Assembly (NCBI RefSeq): GCF_000192865.1
Contig: NC_015276.1
Coordinates: forward strand, 992,001-1,056,000
DNA from: Marinomonas mediterranea MMB-1
GTDB taxonomy: Bacteria > Pseudomonadota > Gammaproteobacteria > Pseudomonadales > Marinomonadaceae
Length of the DNA stretch: 64,000 nt
Reading direction: 5' to 3'
Part shown: positions 7,925 to 16,331 of the stretch, one piece after another
Position numbering within the stretch: the stretch's first letter is position 1
Layout: each line of letters begins with the position of its first letter
The notes under the pieces: model-generated
What the model was told of the DNA's origin: nothing
The model's database searches: none
What the model saw: only the letters and a program-made list of their open reading frames with translations
Program-made: the position numbers and the translations under genes

Positions 7925-8917
7925 TTATGCGTTGTTAGCAGACTCGATCAAGTCTTTGCCAATGTCGCTTTCGAACTGTTTCCAGACGGGCTTCATTGTA
8001 TCGACCCATTCTTTGCGCTGTTCTGGCGTTAAGACATTGATCTTACCACCCGCTTTAAGAATGTTTGCACGGTTAGCCGCTTCTTTCGCTTTAACGGACT
8101 GATTGGCTTTTTGTGTGACTTCGTCTGCAATCGCGACGAACTGTTCACGATCCGCTTTGCTTAAGCTGTTTAGGAAATCAGACGATGTCATGAATAGGTA
8201 AGCAAGAAGTTGGTGGTTTGTTTCCGTTACACTGTCTTGTACTTCATAGAATTTTTTAGTGTAAATGTTGGACCAAGTGTTTTCCTGACCGTCTACAACG
8301 CCAGTTTGAAGTGCGCCGTATACTTCAGAGAATGCCATTGCTTGTGGGGAAGCATCCATCGCACGGATCATCTGCTTAGCAACATCAGATGTTTGAACTC
8401 GAAACTTCATGCCGCTCGCGTCGCTTGGTACCGTAAGTGGCTTCTTAGCTGAGAAGTACTTCATACCAGACATCCAGTAACCTAAACCGACGAAGCCTGC
8501 GTAACCTTCCATTTCGCGTAGCAATTCTTTACCGTCGCTAGAGTTGGTGAAACGGATTGCGTGATCCATGTCGTTAAAGACAAATGGAAGGTCAAATACA
8601 CCGTATTTGCTAGTATAAGAGCCAAATTTTGATAGAGAAGGGGCTAGAAGTTGAACGTCGCCTAGAAGCAATGCTTCAAGCTCTTTTGAATCACCAAATA
8701 ATGTTGAGTTTGGGTAAACCTCAACACACAGTTTGCCGTCCATTTCTTTGTTAACGCGTTCTGCCAAGCTGTTTGCAGCGACCACTTTAGGGTGAGTCGT
8801 ACCGCCAGTAACATGGCTAAATTTTACAACACGTTCACCTGAATCACAGTTTGCAGATACTGTGCCTGCAGATACGGCTAGGGCAACGGCAGTTAACGCT
8901 ATGCTGATTTTTTTCAT
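7925..8917 (-). CDS. dctP: TRAP transporter solute-binding protein DctP
   Basis: A 330-aa periplasmic protein with a Sec signal peptide (MKKISIALTAVALAVSAGTVSA, cleaved near residue 22). The family core is clear: VVKFSHVTGGTTHPKV near the N-terminus, the conserved Arg region GMKFRVQTSDVAKQMIRAMDASPQAMAFSEVYGALQTGVVDGQENTW in broken form, and a C-terminal helical spine. The Arg of KFRVQ normally clamps a ligand carboxylate, so a carboxylate substrate is likely. GGAG sits about ten bases before the ATG. It is the first gene of the dctPQM operon. Confidence 0.94.
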   Translation of the reverse strand: MKKISIALTAVALAVSAGTVSANCDSGERVVKFSHVTGGTTHPKVVAANSLAERVNKEMDGKLCVEVYPNSTLFGDSKELEALLLGDVQLLAPSLSKFGSYTSKYGVFDLPFVFNDMDHAIRFTNSSDGKELLREMEGYAGFVGLGYWMSGMKYFSAKKPLTVPSDASGMKFRVQTSDVAKQMIRAMDASPQAMAFSEVYGALQTGVVDGQENTWSNIYTKKFYEVQDSVTETNHQLLAYLFMTSSDFLNSLSKADREQFVAIADEVTQKANQSVKAKEAANRANILKAGGKINVLTPEQRKEWVDTMKPVWKQFESDIGKDLIESANNA

Positions 8918-9119
8918 TTTTATATGGCTCCAATTACTAGAGTAATTATTATTGTTTATGCTCGCTCATGTTCTTTTTATTGAACGAGTTCGTCGTATTA
9001 ATTACACATTCCGTGCCAATTTTTAGATTATTTATAAGCTATTGAAAAGTATAGATAAATATTTTTATCTCCAACTTCTTTGTACTGTATAGAGATAAAA
9101 TGAGTGGAAGATCGCTCAG
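8918..9119. other. AT-rich intergenic stretch upstream of dctP
   Basis: About 200 non-coding bases hold the ribosome site and presumably the promoter of dctP. I see no convincing operator palindrome and no small gene. The tmcA terminator bounds it on the far side. Confidence 0.5.
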
Positions 9120-9164
9120 TAAAAAAGAGCCAATGGGTGGTTTTTCGCCTATTGGCTCTTTTTA
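9120..9164. terminator. Bidirectional terminator downstream of tmcA
   Basis: A 15-bp stem (9122-9136 with 9149-9163; core GAGCCAAT / ATTGGCTC) is flanked by A5 on one side and T5 on the other. It can terminate on either strand. On the minus strand it closes tmcA transcription before dctP. Confidence 0.85.
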
Positions 9165-9243
9165 CTGAAGCGCGTTCGTTAGTCTTGTTATCTTGCTGGA
9201 TGGCGTGAGTGGTTTTGCAAGATAAAATGCGATGATTAGACTG

Positions 9244-11358
9244 TTATAGTAACGACAATAGTGTGGTCTTTAGCGTTTTTATCATGTCTTTTTTGCCTGA
9301 AAAACCTAGGCTTGAGGCATCTTGTTCGGTGATTTTACCCAGCGCAAATTCAACTAAATAACCATGTTTTTTTTTATTAGGACTTAGCTTACTAGTGTAA
9401 AGAAAAGCTTGAACGGCTTTTAATAGGCTGCTTCGAATGGTCGCAGCAGGGCGATGATGGTTGCAGAACAGCATGAGGCTTTGTCGCTCTAACTCACTTA
9501 ATAAAAAGCGTTGTTCACTTTTGTCTCTATTGTCGCCTTCCTTGGTAAAGGGAAGCTCTGAAAATACGTTGATTAATGTGCTTGTTTTCAGATCCCAAAG
9601 GTTTAAGGGAAGTGAATACAGCGATTGACTAAGAAAGTGATTCAGCCATTTCGTTTGTGTGGTTAGCGCATCATCTGACAGCGCTTTGACCATCATGATG
9701 GAGTAGCTGCCACTTGCTTGATCTTTTGAATAGCCCAAGCGAACGGGGACAAAGCCATTTTTCTTCCAGAAATTTAGGGTCTCGTCTGTGAGAGCGTAAC
9801 TAACACATAAAAAGTCAATGTCGTTTAGCCTTGCCTGCAGCTCTATGTATTGAATGAGCTCGCTGCCGTAGCCAATATTCTGTTTATTCGGTTGTGTGGC
9901 AATGCGGCTGATGCGCCAGTATTTATAGTCGGCAGCGTTTGCTATTCCTTCGTGAGCCAGCAGAGATTGCGGAAGTAAATGTCCTCGTGGTCGGCGTTTG
10001 CCCTGCATAACCTCTGCTGCTAAGTCTGTTGGTAGCTCTCCTTCCTGTGTGCAAATGGCTATCGAGCAGAGGGTGTTCGAGTCTATTTTTGCAACACTAA
10101 AGGTGCTTGGATCATCGAGCATCCATCTAATATTGTCAGGTGAGGTCTGATAGTGCGCGTTAACGAGCAGAGTAAAGGCAGCACTGAGCAGTTCTGGGTG
10201 TTCTAACCAGGTTTTCCCCTGAAGGCAATGTGAGCCAGATGGCATCGTAATCGCTTGATTATGCGATGATTGAAACAGCACGCGATCTAGCCAAATTTCA
10301 AATGCGTCATTTTCCACCCATCGTATCGGCGTCGACAACGTCAGGTTCACCGTTGGTGAAGGTAGGGAGGTCAGATACTTCATAAATTGCAGACCAAAAC
10401 CCCGACCATTGCCTTCGTAACCGTCGTTGGTTGTACTGAAAAGCGTGATACGAGCACAGCTTTGCAGTGCTTTTAGCATCGGAACTGGAATGGCTGCCGA
10501 TTCGTCCACGATGAGATAGTCAAACTTGCTGTGCTCGGCGATGCTATTGTCACTGCTCCTGATGTGCAGTTCCATAGATCTCAACAATTCATCCGGCGCA
10601 AAGAATGGGAGCGTTTCTTGAGAAACCGATTCGTACATGGCTTTCAGCGTAGCAATGCTGGCAACGGATGGCGCACAGACCGCAATGTGGCCTTTTGCTT
10701 GAAGTTGTTTTATGAGGCTACCTAACGCCGTTGATTTACCTCGTCCCCTTTTAGCGCATAAAACAAACTGAGTAGGTTGTTGTGCGGCTAATACTTCTGC
10801 CTGTAACGCTAACTGGTCTGACGTGAGGGCAGAAAATTTTATTTGTGAAAGCGACTCCATAATGGGGTAGTTTTGAGGGGAATTAGGTGAACGCTTTGAA
10901 GTACTAATAAAGCCATTGTTGCAAGAGTGATAAAAAGGGCTGTCTTTGTTAGTAAGTTGTTGCCAAATATAGTGCTTAAAATACGAGGTCGTTACCTCGG
11001 GTGTGACTGGCCAAGATAAATACCGTGCTAAATCAAGATCAACTTCGTTTAACCAATTAGGCCCGAGATGTAACACAAAGAGGCCGCCGCCTTGAAGCGT
11101 GCCCGCCATGATTGATAAAGCGTTGATATTTGCACCTTGGGACCAGTCTAAAAAAACCGCACCGTAGGTTTTGCCTAATTGAGTGGCCGCTTTTTTGACA
11201 GGAAGCACATCAACCTGATCAGATGAGCTGCTTTGGTCAGACAGTATTATCTTGTGCTCGACAGCGTGTGTTTTTTCAATAAATTGACGGAGCGCGTCCG
11301 AAAGACTTTCTAATGAAAGAATACAATGACGGTGTGAATGCGAGGGTTGAACGTTCAA
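9244..11358 (-). CDS. tmcA: tRNA(Met) cytidine acetyltransferase TmcA
   Basis: The 704-aa protein has the full TmcA layout: an N-terminal DUF1726-type domain (about 1-150), an RNA helicase-like ATPase with Walker A AKRGRGKST near residue 205 and Walker B YLIVDESAAIPVPML near 285, a GNAT acetyltransferase domain (RISRIATQPNKQNIGYGSELI, about 490-510), and a tRNA-binding tail. In known members it uses acetyl-CoA and ATP to make N4-acetylcytidine at the wobble base of elongator tRNA-Met. It has its own upstream region and a strong terminator downstream, so it is probably monocistronic. Size and motifs are normal. Confidence 0.95.
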   Translation of the reverse strand: MNVQPSHSHRHCILSLESLSDALRQFIEKTHAVEHKIILSDQSSSSDQVDVLPVKKAATQLGKTYGAVFLDWSQGANINALSIMAGTLQGGGLFVLHLGPNWLNEVDLDLARYLSWPVTPEVTTSYFKHYIWQQLTNKDSPFYHSCNNGFISTSKRSPNSPQNYPIMESLSQIKFSALTSDQLALQAEVLAAQQPTQFVLCAKRGRGKSTALGSLIKQLQAKGHIAVCAPSVASIATLKAMYESVSQETLPFFAPDELLRSMELHIRSSDNSIAEHSKFDYLIVDESAAIPVPMLKALQSCARITLFSTTNDGYEGNGRGFGLQFMKYLTSLPSPTVNLTLSTPIRWVENDAFEIWLDRVLFQSSHNQAITMPSGSHCLQGKTWLEHPELLSAAFTLLVNAHYQTSPDNIRWMLDDPSTFSVAKIDSNTLCSIAICTQEGELPTDLAAEVMQGKRRPRGHLLPQSLLAHEGIANAADYKYWRISRIATQPNKQNIGYGSELIQYIELQARLNDIDFLCVSYALTDETLNFWKKNGFVPVRLGYSKDQASGSYSIMMVKALSDDALTTQTKWLNHFLSQSLYSLPLNLWDLKTSTLINVFSELPFTKEGDNRDKSEQRFLLSELERQSLMLFCNHHRPAATIRSSLLKAVQAFLYTSKLSPNKKKHGYLVEFALGKITEQDASSLGFSGKKDMIKTLKTTLLSLL

Positions 11359-11492
11359 TAAAGCTCCTTAGCGCGCTCCGACCTTTGAAAACAAGCGATC
11401 GGTGCGTTTTATCATTTTAAAATGATACTAAGGAGTTCATCGACAAAAGAAAATAGTGAAAAGAGACTTTTACGCGACTGCCGTGCTCTCCA

Positions 11493-11532
11493 AGACAAGG
11501 CAAAAAGAAACCAGTCTACTTTTGCCTTGTCT
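11493..11532 (+). repeat. Perfect 13-bp inverted repeat upstream of tmcA
   Basis: AGACAAGGCAAAA (11493-11505) and TTTTGCCTTGTCT (11520-11532) form a hairpin with a 14-nt loop, followed by ATTTTTG. It resembles an intrinsic terminator on the plus strand, but no plus-strand gene precedes it. It lies beside the miniature element at 11560. Confidence 0.7.
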
Positions 11533-11559
11533 ATTTTTGCTCCATCCTAGATTGACTAG

Positions 11560-11824
11560 GGAAGGTGTGAACAAGTCCACTGACTTCAGCGTGTGGATAA
11601 CTCTTCTTTATTCTAGGCAAGTTTCGCCGTCCAATATTGAGCATATTGGCAAGAAAGTTAACAAAGAATTAAAGAGAGCTTAGTCCACGCCCTTTGGGTC
11701 TTTCAGAAAAACAGCCTATCTTCGTTAAGAGTGATTGAAAGGTATTAACATTCCTGCTCACTCTCGCCTTAATAGGCTGTTTCTCTGATAAGACTGAAGT
11801 TCATAAGACTTATTCGTACCTTCC
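11560..11824. mobile_element. IS5-type miniature inverted-repeat element, copy 1
   Basis: A 265-bp non-coding element bounded by 16-bp terminal inverted repeats: GGAAGGTGTGAACAAG (11560-11575) and CTTATTCGTACCTTCC (11809-11824). It is flanked on both sides by CTAG (11556-11559, 11825-11828). The ends and the CTAG target duplication match my knowledge of the IS5 subgroup, so an IS5-like transposase probably moved it. It carries no transposase gene. A 75-codon open frame crosses it but looks accidental. A second, longer copy is at 14224-14553. Confidence 0.82.
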
Positions 11825-11863
11825 CTAGCGACTTCGAGCAAAGACTTCTAAAAGAAATAACGC

Positions 11864-13837
11864 CTATGGAAGTTGGAATTTCTTTAGATCTTTCTCTAGT
11901 TCGTTTGTTAACTCAAATATCTCGTTGCTCGCCTCTTGAGAAGATTGAGCGTGAGTTAATGTCGCTTGTGCCATCTCTTGAAGTTGCTCCGTGTTACCTT
12001 TGATTTGAGCTGAGGTCGCACTTTGCTCTTCCGTCGCAGCGGCGACGTTCTCAATGTTTTGCTCAACTGTGCTCACAGACGCTAGGATTTCACCGACTGT
12101 GCTAGTAGCTTCTGTGGCTTGATTGACACTGGTGTCGACTTGAGCTCGGCCTTCTTTCATCGTCGTGACGGCTGCTCGGCTACCCGATTGTAGCTTATCG
12201 ACGACCAACTGAATCTCTTCCGTCGATTTTTGCGTGCGTTGTGCAAGAACACGTACTTCGTCAGCGACAACAGCGAACCCACGACCTTGCTCGCCTGCAC
12301 GTGCTGCCTCGATGGCCGCATTTAGGGCAAGTAAGTTTGTCTGTTCAGCGATATCATTAATGACTTTTACGACGTTCCCGATATTTTCAGAGCTGCCTTC
12401 GACATCAAGGATCGTGTGTTCAGCTAATTCAAATGAGCTGGACAATTTGCCAACAGAGCTTTCGACATTCTTGATGGACTCGACACCTGAGCTTGTGGTC
12501 GCGTTGACATTATTAATTTCTGCCGAAACTTCTTGAGAGCTTTGCGCGACTTCTTCAATGGACACGGTAATTTGTTGAATCGCAGACGCTACTTCGTAAC
12601 ATGCATTGTTACTTTGATTTGCGCTGTCCGTTAACTGGTGGTTTGCGCTGGTAATGACGTCAGCAGAGCGACTTAATTGATTTCCTGATTCACTTACTTT
12701 GTGTATGAGCTCGATCAAGCCATCGCGCATTTTCTCAATATCGGACTGAAGGCAGTGAATTTCGTTTGCGCTGCCTTGCGGTGCTGTCGAAGCGAACTGG
12801 TAGGTTAGGTTGCCATCCCCAATAACAGTTAAACCTTTTGATACTTCTTTAAGCGGACGTAATGCCCGTTTAATAAATAGGCCCAGTATAATCGCGAGTA
12901 CCGCAGCGATAACAACACCGATTGCTGCAATAAGCTGAAGAATTGCGTTCAGCTCTTCATCGTGTTCTGAGGAATAGGTTTTGATGGTGACAACCCAGTC
13001 CCAGCCTTTAACACGATGGAAAATCGCTTTCGATTCTTGTGGCGCCGCATCTTTACCTGTGACTTTTAGTGTGTAGTAAATGACGCCTGAATTTGATTGA
13101 TACAACTTTTCGAACGTCGAACGTGCACCAGCGGAAAGATCGAAGATATTTTGACCTGTTACGGTGGGGTGGAAAATAAACTTCCCTTTATCTGTTACGG
13201 CATCAGTAACATAGACATAGCCTGTTTTGCCAAACTTAAGTTGAGACAGTTCTTTTCGAATACGCTTTAGGAATATATCCGACGGTAAAACAGCAAGCAG
13301 CTTCAAACGAGATATGCCGGGAACCGTTGTAGAGTACGCAACGTAATCTTTGTTGTTGATTTTGACCTGCTTAAGCGCTCCATTCGTTTTGGATAGTAAG
13401 GAACTAACCGTGTGTAAAGGGATATCGATCGAATGCTTGACGTGATCTAGCAGCGTAACGTTTGACCCATTTTGTTCATAAAGAAAGACTTTTTTCCCTG
13501 TGCTCTTTATATGACTCGTCAAAAAGTTAGTGATGGCGATTTGGGAATTTCGTTCGCCTATTTTCTGACTTCCCTCATTCAAAATATTGGATAAGTTGTT
13601 TGCTAATGTGTTTGTAGATCGAGTTATTGCGCCCGAAATTGAGTTCCAGTCACTTTCTAATTTTTGAGCAAGTAGATTCACTTCCGCGACCTGATGGTCT
13701 GTCACAATGTCTCTTACTTCATAGTCGAATAGACGACCAATTAACAGAACCAATACAAAGAAGGTAATTACGACCGAGATCATAATGCCGATGCCGATTT
13801 GTCTGGGCAGCGGCATCTTTTTAAAGAATGAGAGCAT
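11864..13837 (-). CDS. Methyl-accepting chemotaxis protein with Cache-type sensor
   Basis: A 657-aa transmembrane chemoreceptor. TM1 is at about 15-38, a periplasmic Cache-like ligand domain spans about 40-295 (it includes FGKTGYVYVTDA and WDWVVTIKTYSSE, typical of dCache/sCache folds), and TM2 is at about 300-325. The HAMP domain follows (KRALRPLKEVSKGLTVIGDGNLTY), then a long helical signalling domain. The hairpin tip EQTNLLALNAAIEAARAGEQGRGFAVVADEVR, here given as a landmark split across the helix turn, docks CheA and CheW. The ligand is unknown, although the neighbouring transporters suggest carboxylates as one option. It stands alone, ending just after the first miniature element. Confidence 0.93.
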   Translation of the reverse strand: MLSFFKKMPLPRQIGIGIMISVVITFFVLVLLIGRLFDYEVRDIVTDHQVAEVNLLAQKLESDWNSISGAITRSTNTLANNLSNILNEGSQKIGERNSQIAITNFLTSHIKSTGKKVFLYEQNGSNVTLLDHVKHSIDIPLHTVSSLLSKTNGALKQVKINNKDYVAYSTTVPGISRLKLLAVLPSDIFLKRIRKELSQLKFGKTGYVYVTDAVTDKGKFIFHPTVTGQNIFDLSAGARSTFEKLYQSNSGVIYYTLKVTGKDAAPQESKAIFHRVKGWDWVVTIKTYSSEHDEELNAILQLIAAIGVVIAAVLAIILGLFIKRALRPLKEVSKGLTVIGDGNLTYQFASTAPQGSANEIHCLQSDIEKMRDGLIELIHKVSESGNQLSRSADVITSANHQLTDSANQSNNACYEVASAIQQITVSIEEVAQSSQEVSAEINNVNATTSSGVESIKNVESSVGKLSSSFELAEHTILDVEGSSENIGNVVKVINDIAEQTNLLALNAAIEAARAGEQGRGFAVVADEVRVLAQRTQKSTEEIQLVVDKLQSGSRAAVTTMKEGRAQVDTSVNQATEATSTVGEILASVSTVEQNIENVAAATEEQSATSAQIKGNTEQLQEMAQATLTHAQSSQEASNEIFELTNELEKDLKKFQLP

Positions 13838-14160
13838 GGGAATGAGTCCTTTTAAATGTCTAACTTATTGGTTTTAATAAAAAACCATCGTGATTCAGTA
13901 GGCGATAGTAATAATTTATTAAGACGGATTAAAGTTTGAAATGAATACAAATGTAAAAATATGTTTATGTATTGTAAGTAAAATTGAGGCCAGAAAGACT
14001 AAAGGTTTTCTTATAAAAACACAAATACTGTGTAAATATGTATCATTATGTAGTTTTGGAACTTTTGGTCCCTGAGTGCTTTTGTCAGATTTTACTTCCT
14101 AAAAAGGCCAAAGAATCGGCTTTATAAAGATGCTGGACTTCAACTGCATTAGGCGCAAAT
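13838..14160. other. AT-rich intergenic stretch upstream of the chemoreceptor
   Basis: About 320 bases with long A/T runs. It should contain the chemoreceptor promoter on the minus strand. I see no gene; a 65-codon minus-strand frame at 14099-14296 runs into the mobile element and looks accidental. Confidence 0.5.
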
Positions 14161-14219
14161 CTAGGTATAATGAATTGCTATATCCATTCTGACATTCGGA
14201 TATGCCATTCATACCTTCC
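14161..14219. repeat. Imperfect hairpin ending in an IS5-like terminus
   Basis: GGTATAATGAATTGCTATATCC (from 14164) pairs imperfectly with GGATATGCCATTCATACC (to 14216). The right edge reads ATTCATACCTTCC and then CTAG, which resembles the right terminus of the element at 14224. It may be the remnant of another miniature element abutting copy 2. Confidence 0.5.
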
Positions 14220-14223
14220 CTAG

Positions 14224-14553
14224 GGGAGGTGTGAATAAGCCCGCTGGCTTTAGCGTATAGATAACGCTTTTTTATTCGAGGCAATTGTCTGGACACAAGT
14301 GCCGCCGTCCAATATTGAGCATATTGGCAAGGATAGTTAACAAAGAATGAAAGAGTGTTTAGCGTACGTTCGGCAACTGCTCCTGCGTTGCCCTAACGAT
14401 CTACATCCATGTAGGCCTCCTTTGGGTCTTTAAGAGACGCAGCCTATCTTCTTAAGAGTGGTTGAAAGGTATTAACATTCCTGTCCACTCTCGCCTTAAA
14501 TAGTCTGTTATCTCTGATAAGACTGAAGCTCATAAGACTTATTCGTACCTTCC
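14224..14553. mobile_element. IS5-type miniature inverted-repeat element, copy 2
   Basis: A 330-bp element with termini GGGAGGTGTGAATAAG (14224-14239) and CTTATTCGTACCTTCC (14538-14553), flanked by CTAG at 14220-14223 and 14554-14557. Several internal blocks are shared with copy 1: CCGTCCAATATTGAGCATA, GAAAGGTATTAACATTCCTG and ATAAGACTGAAG. Copy 2 has about 65 extra bases in its middle, around 14358-14420. The two copies are in the same orientation and surround the chemoreceptor gene. Confidence 0.82.
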
Positions 14554-14620
14554 CTAGATGTTATCTATACAAACAAGGTATGCTTTGAGCTTCATCTAAG
14601 TGCATTCGGGATCATGCGTT

Positions 14621-14881
14621 ATGAAAAAGGTAAAGAATGAAGCCGGGCTTGCTAAGAAAGCGCTCGAAGTAGGGGAAAAGTACGCGCTTAAGCGAGGGTT
14701 TGCTGGTTTTGCTACGACCATGTCAGCGAATCAGAAAGTGGAAGCCATTTATCGACTGCTTGTTCAAGACAAATTGATTGTGCCAGTACCACCAGATAAA
14801 GAAGATCTTTTAGCAATGAAACACAAACTAGCAATATGGATCCAAAAAAACTTACCTAAGGATGACCCGTTACTAAAGTGA
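14621..14881 (+). CDS. Small DUF5062-like protein
   Basis: An 86-aa soluble, Lys-rich protein. The open frame extends seven codons upstream to a GTG, but the ATG at 14621 has a better ribosome site (CGGGA about ten bases before) and starts with the MKK expected of the family. The end (MKHKLAIWIQKNLPKDDPLLK) and the central EAIYRLLVQDKLI resemble the DUF5062 family of marine gammaproteobacteria as I remember it. Function is unknown. It begins 64 bp after the miniature element and is convergent with the SDR gene. Confidence 0.7.
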   Translation: MKKVKNEAGLAKKALEVGEKYALKRGFAGFATTMSANQKVEAIYRLLVQDKLIVPVPPDKEDLLAMKHKLAIWIQKNLPKDDPLLK

Positions 14882-14942
14882 TTTCCCAAGCAGCTCTGTA
14901 TTCCTAGAGCTGCTTTAAATAGAGCGGCTTTAAACAGAGCTG

Positions 14943-15656
14943 TTACCATTCAATCTTTTGGTTGTCCCAGTCAACGTACGACGCTTTTCCATCACAATGG
15001 GTGTTTTCTATTATATTAAGAGCCCGCTCGGCAACAAACTCCGGAGTAAACAAGGTGTAACTGGCCCGTGATTGAAACGGTTTAGACAGAGGTGTGTCTG
15101 TCATACCAGGGTGAAAGGCAATTAATTTCGATTGTATTATTCGACGTTTGTATTCTACTGAAAACGTTTTGATCATCATATTTAACGCGGCTTTTGAGGC
15201 CCGATAGCTATACCATCCGCCTAGCTCATTGTCTGAGATACTGCCCACTCTTGCACTGAACAACATGATTTTAATGTCGTCTAGCTTCTTACTAGCAATG
15301 GGAAGTAGGTATTTTAGCCACAAGGACGGCACCACCGTATTGGCTCTAAATAGACTCAACATCGCCTCTTCAGTTAGCTCACCTGCTTTTTTCTCGGGAA
15401 AGTAGTGATCGCTGTGCAACGTACCGTTACAGACAAAAACTCGAAGATGGGTATTTTTAAAGGTTAGCTGTGACGCGACGTGTTCGATGGAAGGCTCAGA
15501 GTAATCACACACAAATGAGACGACGTTTGAACTTGTCACTGTGATGGGTGATCGACTCACAAGGATTAGATCGTCGCATGCTTTCGCTGAAATCAACTTT
15601 TCTGAAATCGCATGGGCAATTGCGCTATTGGCTCCAATGATCAATGTACTGTACAT
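14943..15656 (-). CDS. Short-chain dehydrogenase/reductase family protein
   Basis: A 237-aa Rossmann enzyme. The nucleotide-binding loop is the variant TLIIGANSAIAHAI instead of the classical TGxxxGxG. The catalytic YxxxK pair is present in WYSYRASKAALNMM, preceded by the Ser-containing strand MLFSARVGSISDNELGG. It matches the C-factor/CsgA-like SDR subgroup. It probably oxidises or reduces a small hydroxy/keto compound with NAD(P), substrate unknown. It sits 2 bp after the DCC-family gene in the same direction, so the two are co-transcribed. Confidence 0.85.
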   Translation of the reverse strand: MYSTLIIGANSAIAHAISEKLISAKACDDLILVSRSPITVTSSNVVSFVCDYSEPSIEHVASQLTFKNTHLRVFVCNGTLHSDHYFPEKKAGELTEEAMLSLFRANTVVPSLWLKYLLPIASKKLDDIKIMLFSARVGSISDNELGGWYSYRASKAALNMMIKTFSVEYKRRIIQSKLIAFHPGMTDTPLSKPFQSRASYTLFTPEFVAERALNIIENTHCDGKASYVDWDNQKIEW

Positions 15657-15658
15657 CG

Positions 15659-16045
15659 CTATACATCACGCTTAATAGTACAGGTCGAACAACGCTTTTT
15701 CCCTGTGAAAAGGTAAGAAATAGTGTATCGGTGTTTAGCAAAAAATACATAAGCGATATCGGCTATTGGACGCACGAGAGGGAGTCGAAGCAGCTTTAGC
15801 CAACGATGTTTCCCAACTTGACGCCATACCGCATAAGTTGCATCTAACCCAGTGATTAATTGGCCCTCACTGTTAATAAGGTGCAACCGATTATTGGCCG
15901 CTTTCGGATCAATGTGCGGGTATTCTTCCATCTCGATGGCGTTGTGGATGTCAACAAAAGTAATGCGGCAATCAGTGTCATACTGACCTAATTGTGAGAC
16001 TTCTGCTGTGCACAGCGGGCATAGGCTATCGTAAAAAAAGATCAT
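15659..16045 (-). CDS. DCC-family (DUF393) thiol-disulfide oxidoreductase-like protein
   Basis: A 128-aa protein opening with MIFFYDSLCPLCTAEV, the aspartate plus CxxC signature of the DCC (DUF393) family, which has a thioredoxin-like fold. The end carries another CSTC motif (KKRCSTCTIK). It is likely a redox protein, partner unknown. It is the first gene of a two-gene operon with the SDR. Confidence 0.88.
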   Translation of the reverse strand: MIFFYDSLCPLCTAEVSQLGQYDTDCRITFVDIHNAIEMEEYPHIDPKAANNRLHLINSEGQLITGLDATYAVWRQVGKHRWLKLLRLPLVRPIADIAYVFFAKHRYTISYLFTGKKRCSTCTIKRDV

Positions 16046-16205
16046 GAAGTTAGGCGCTTTTTTAAGTCTTTCAATGAATGTTTCTGTTTGGTTCTTCCTT
16101 CTTTTACGCTTAAAGGGTGAATTCGGATTGATTTAAGCGCTGTCTTCTTACTCTTCGGCATTGAGCGAATATGAGTCACAGAGTACAATTGCTGCTCTGT
16201 ACTGT

Positions 16206-16233
16206 GATCAGACCAATATGATCAGACCAATAT
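16206..16233 (+). repeat. Two tandem copies of a 14-bp unit upstream of glyS
   Basis: GATCAGACCAATAT is repeated exactly at 16206-16219 and 16220-16233, and GATCATA follows. It lies in the region that must contain the promoters of glyS and of the divergent DCC gene. Confidence 0.85.
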
Positions 16234-16331
16234 GATCATATAAAAGTCACTGCACGAGCATCGATTTATATCCTGTCGCCGTGCAAGTTGTCTCTAATTA
16301 CTATCAATGAAATTTATTAAGGTTGTTAAAA

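Noticed and set aside
11456..11683. 75-codon plus-strand open frame
   Set aside because: It runs from a hairpin into the IS5-type miniature element and has no ribosome site; I treat it as accidental.
14099..14296. 65-codon minus-strand open frame
   Set aside because: It lies across the border of the second miniature element and has no recognisable content.
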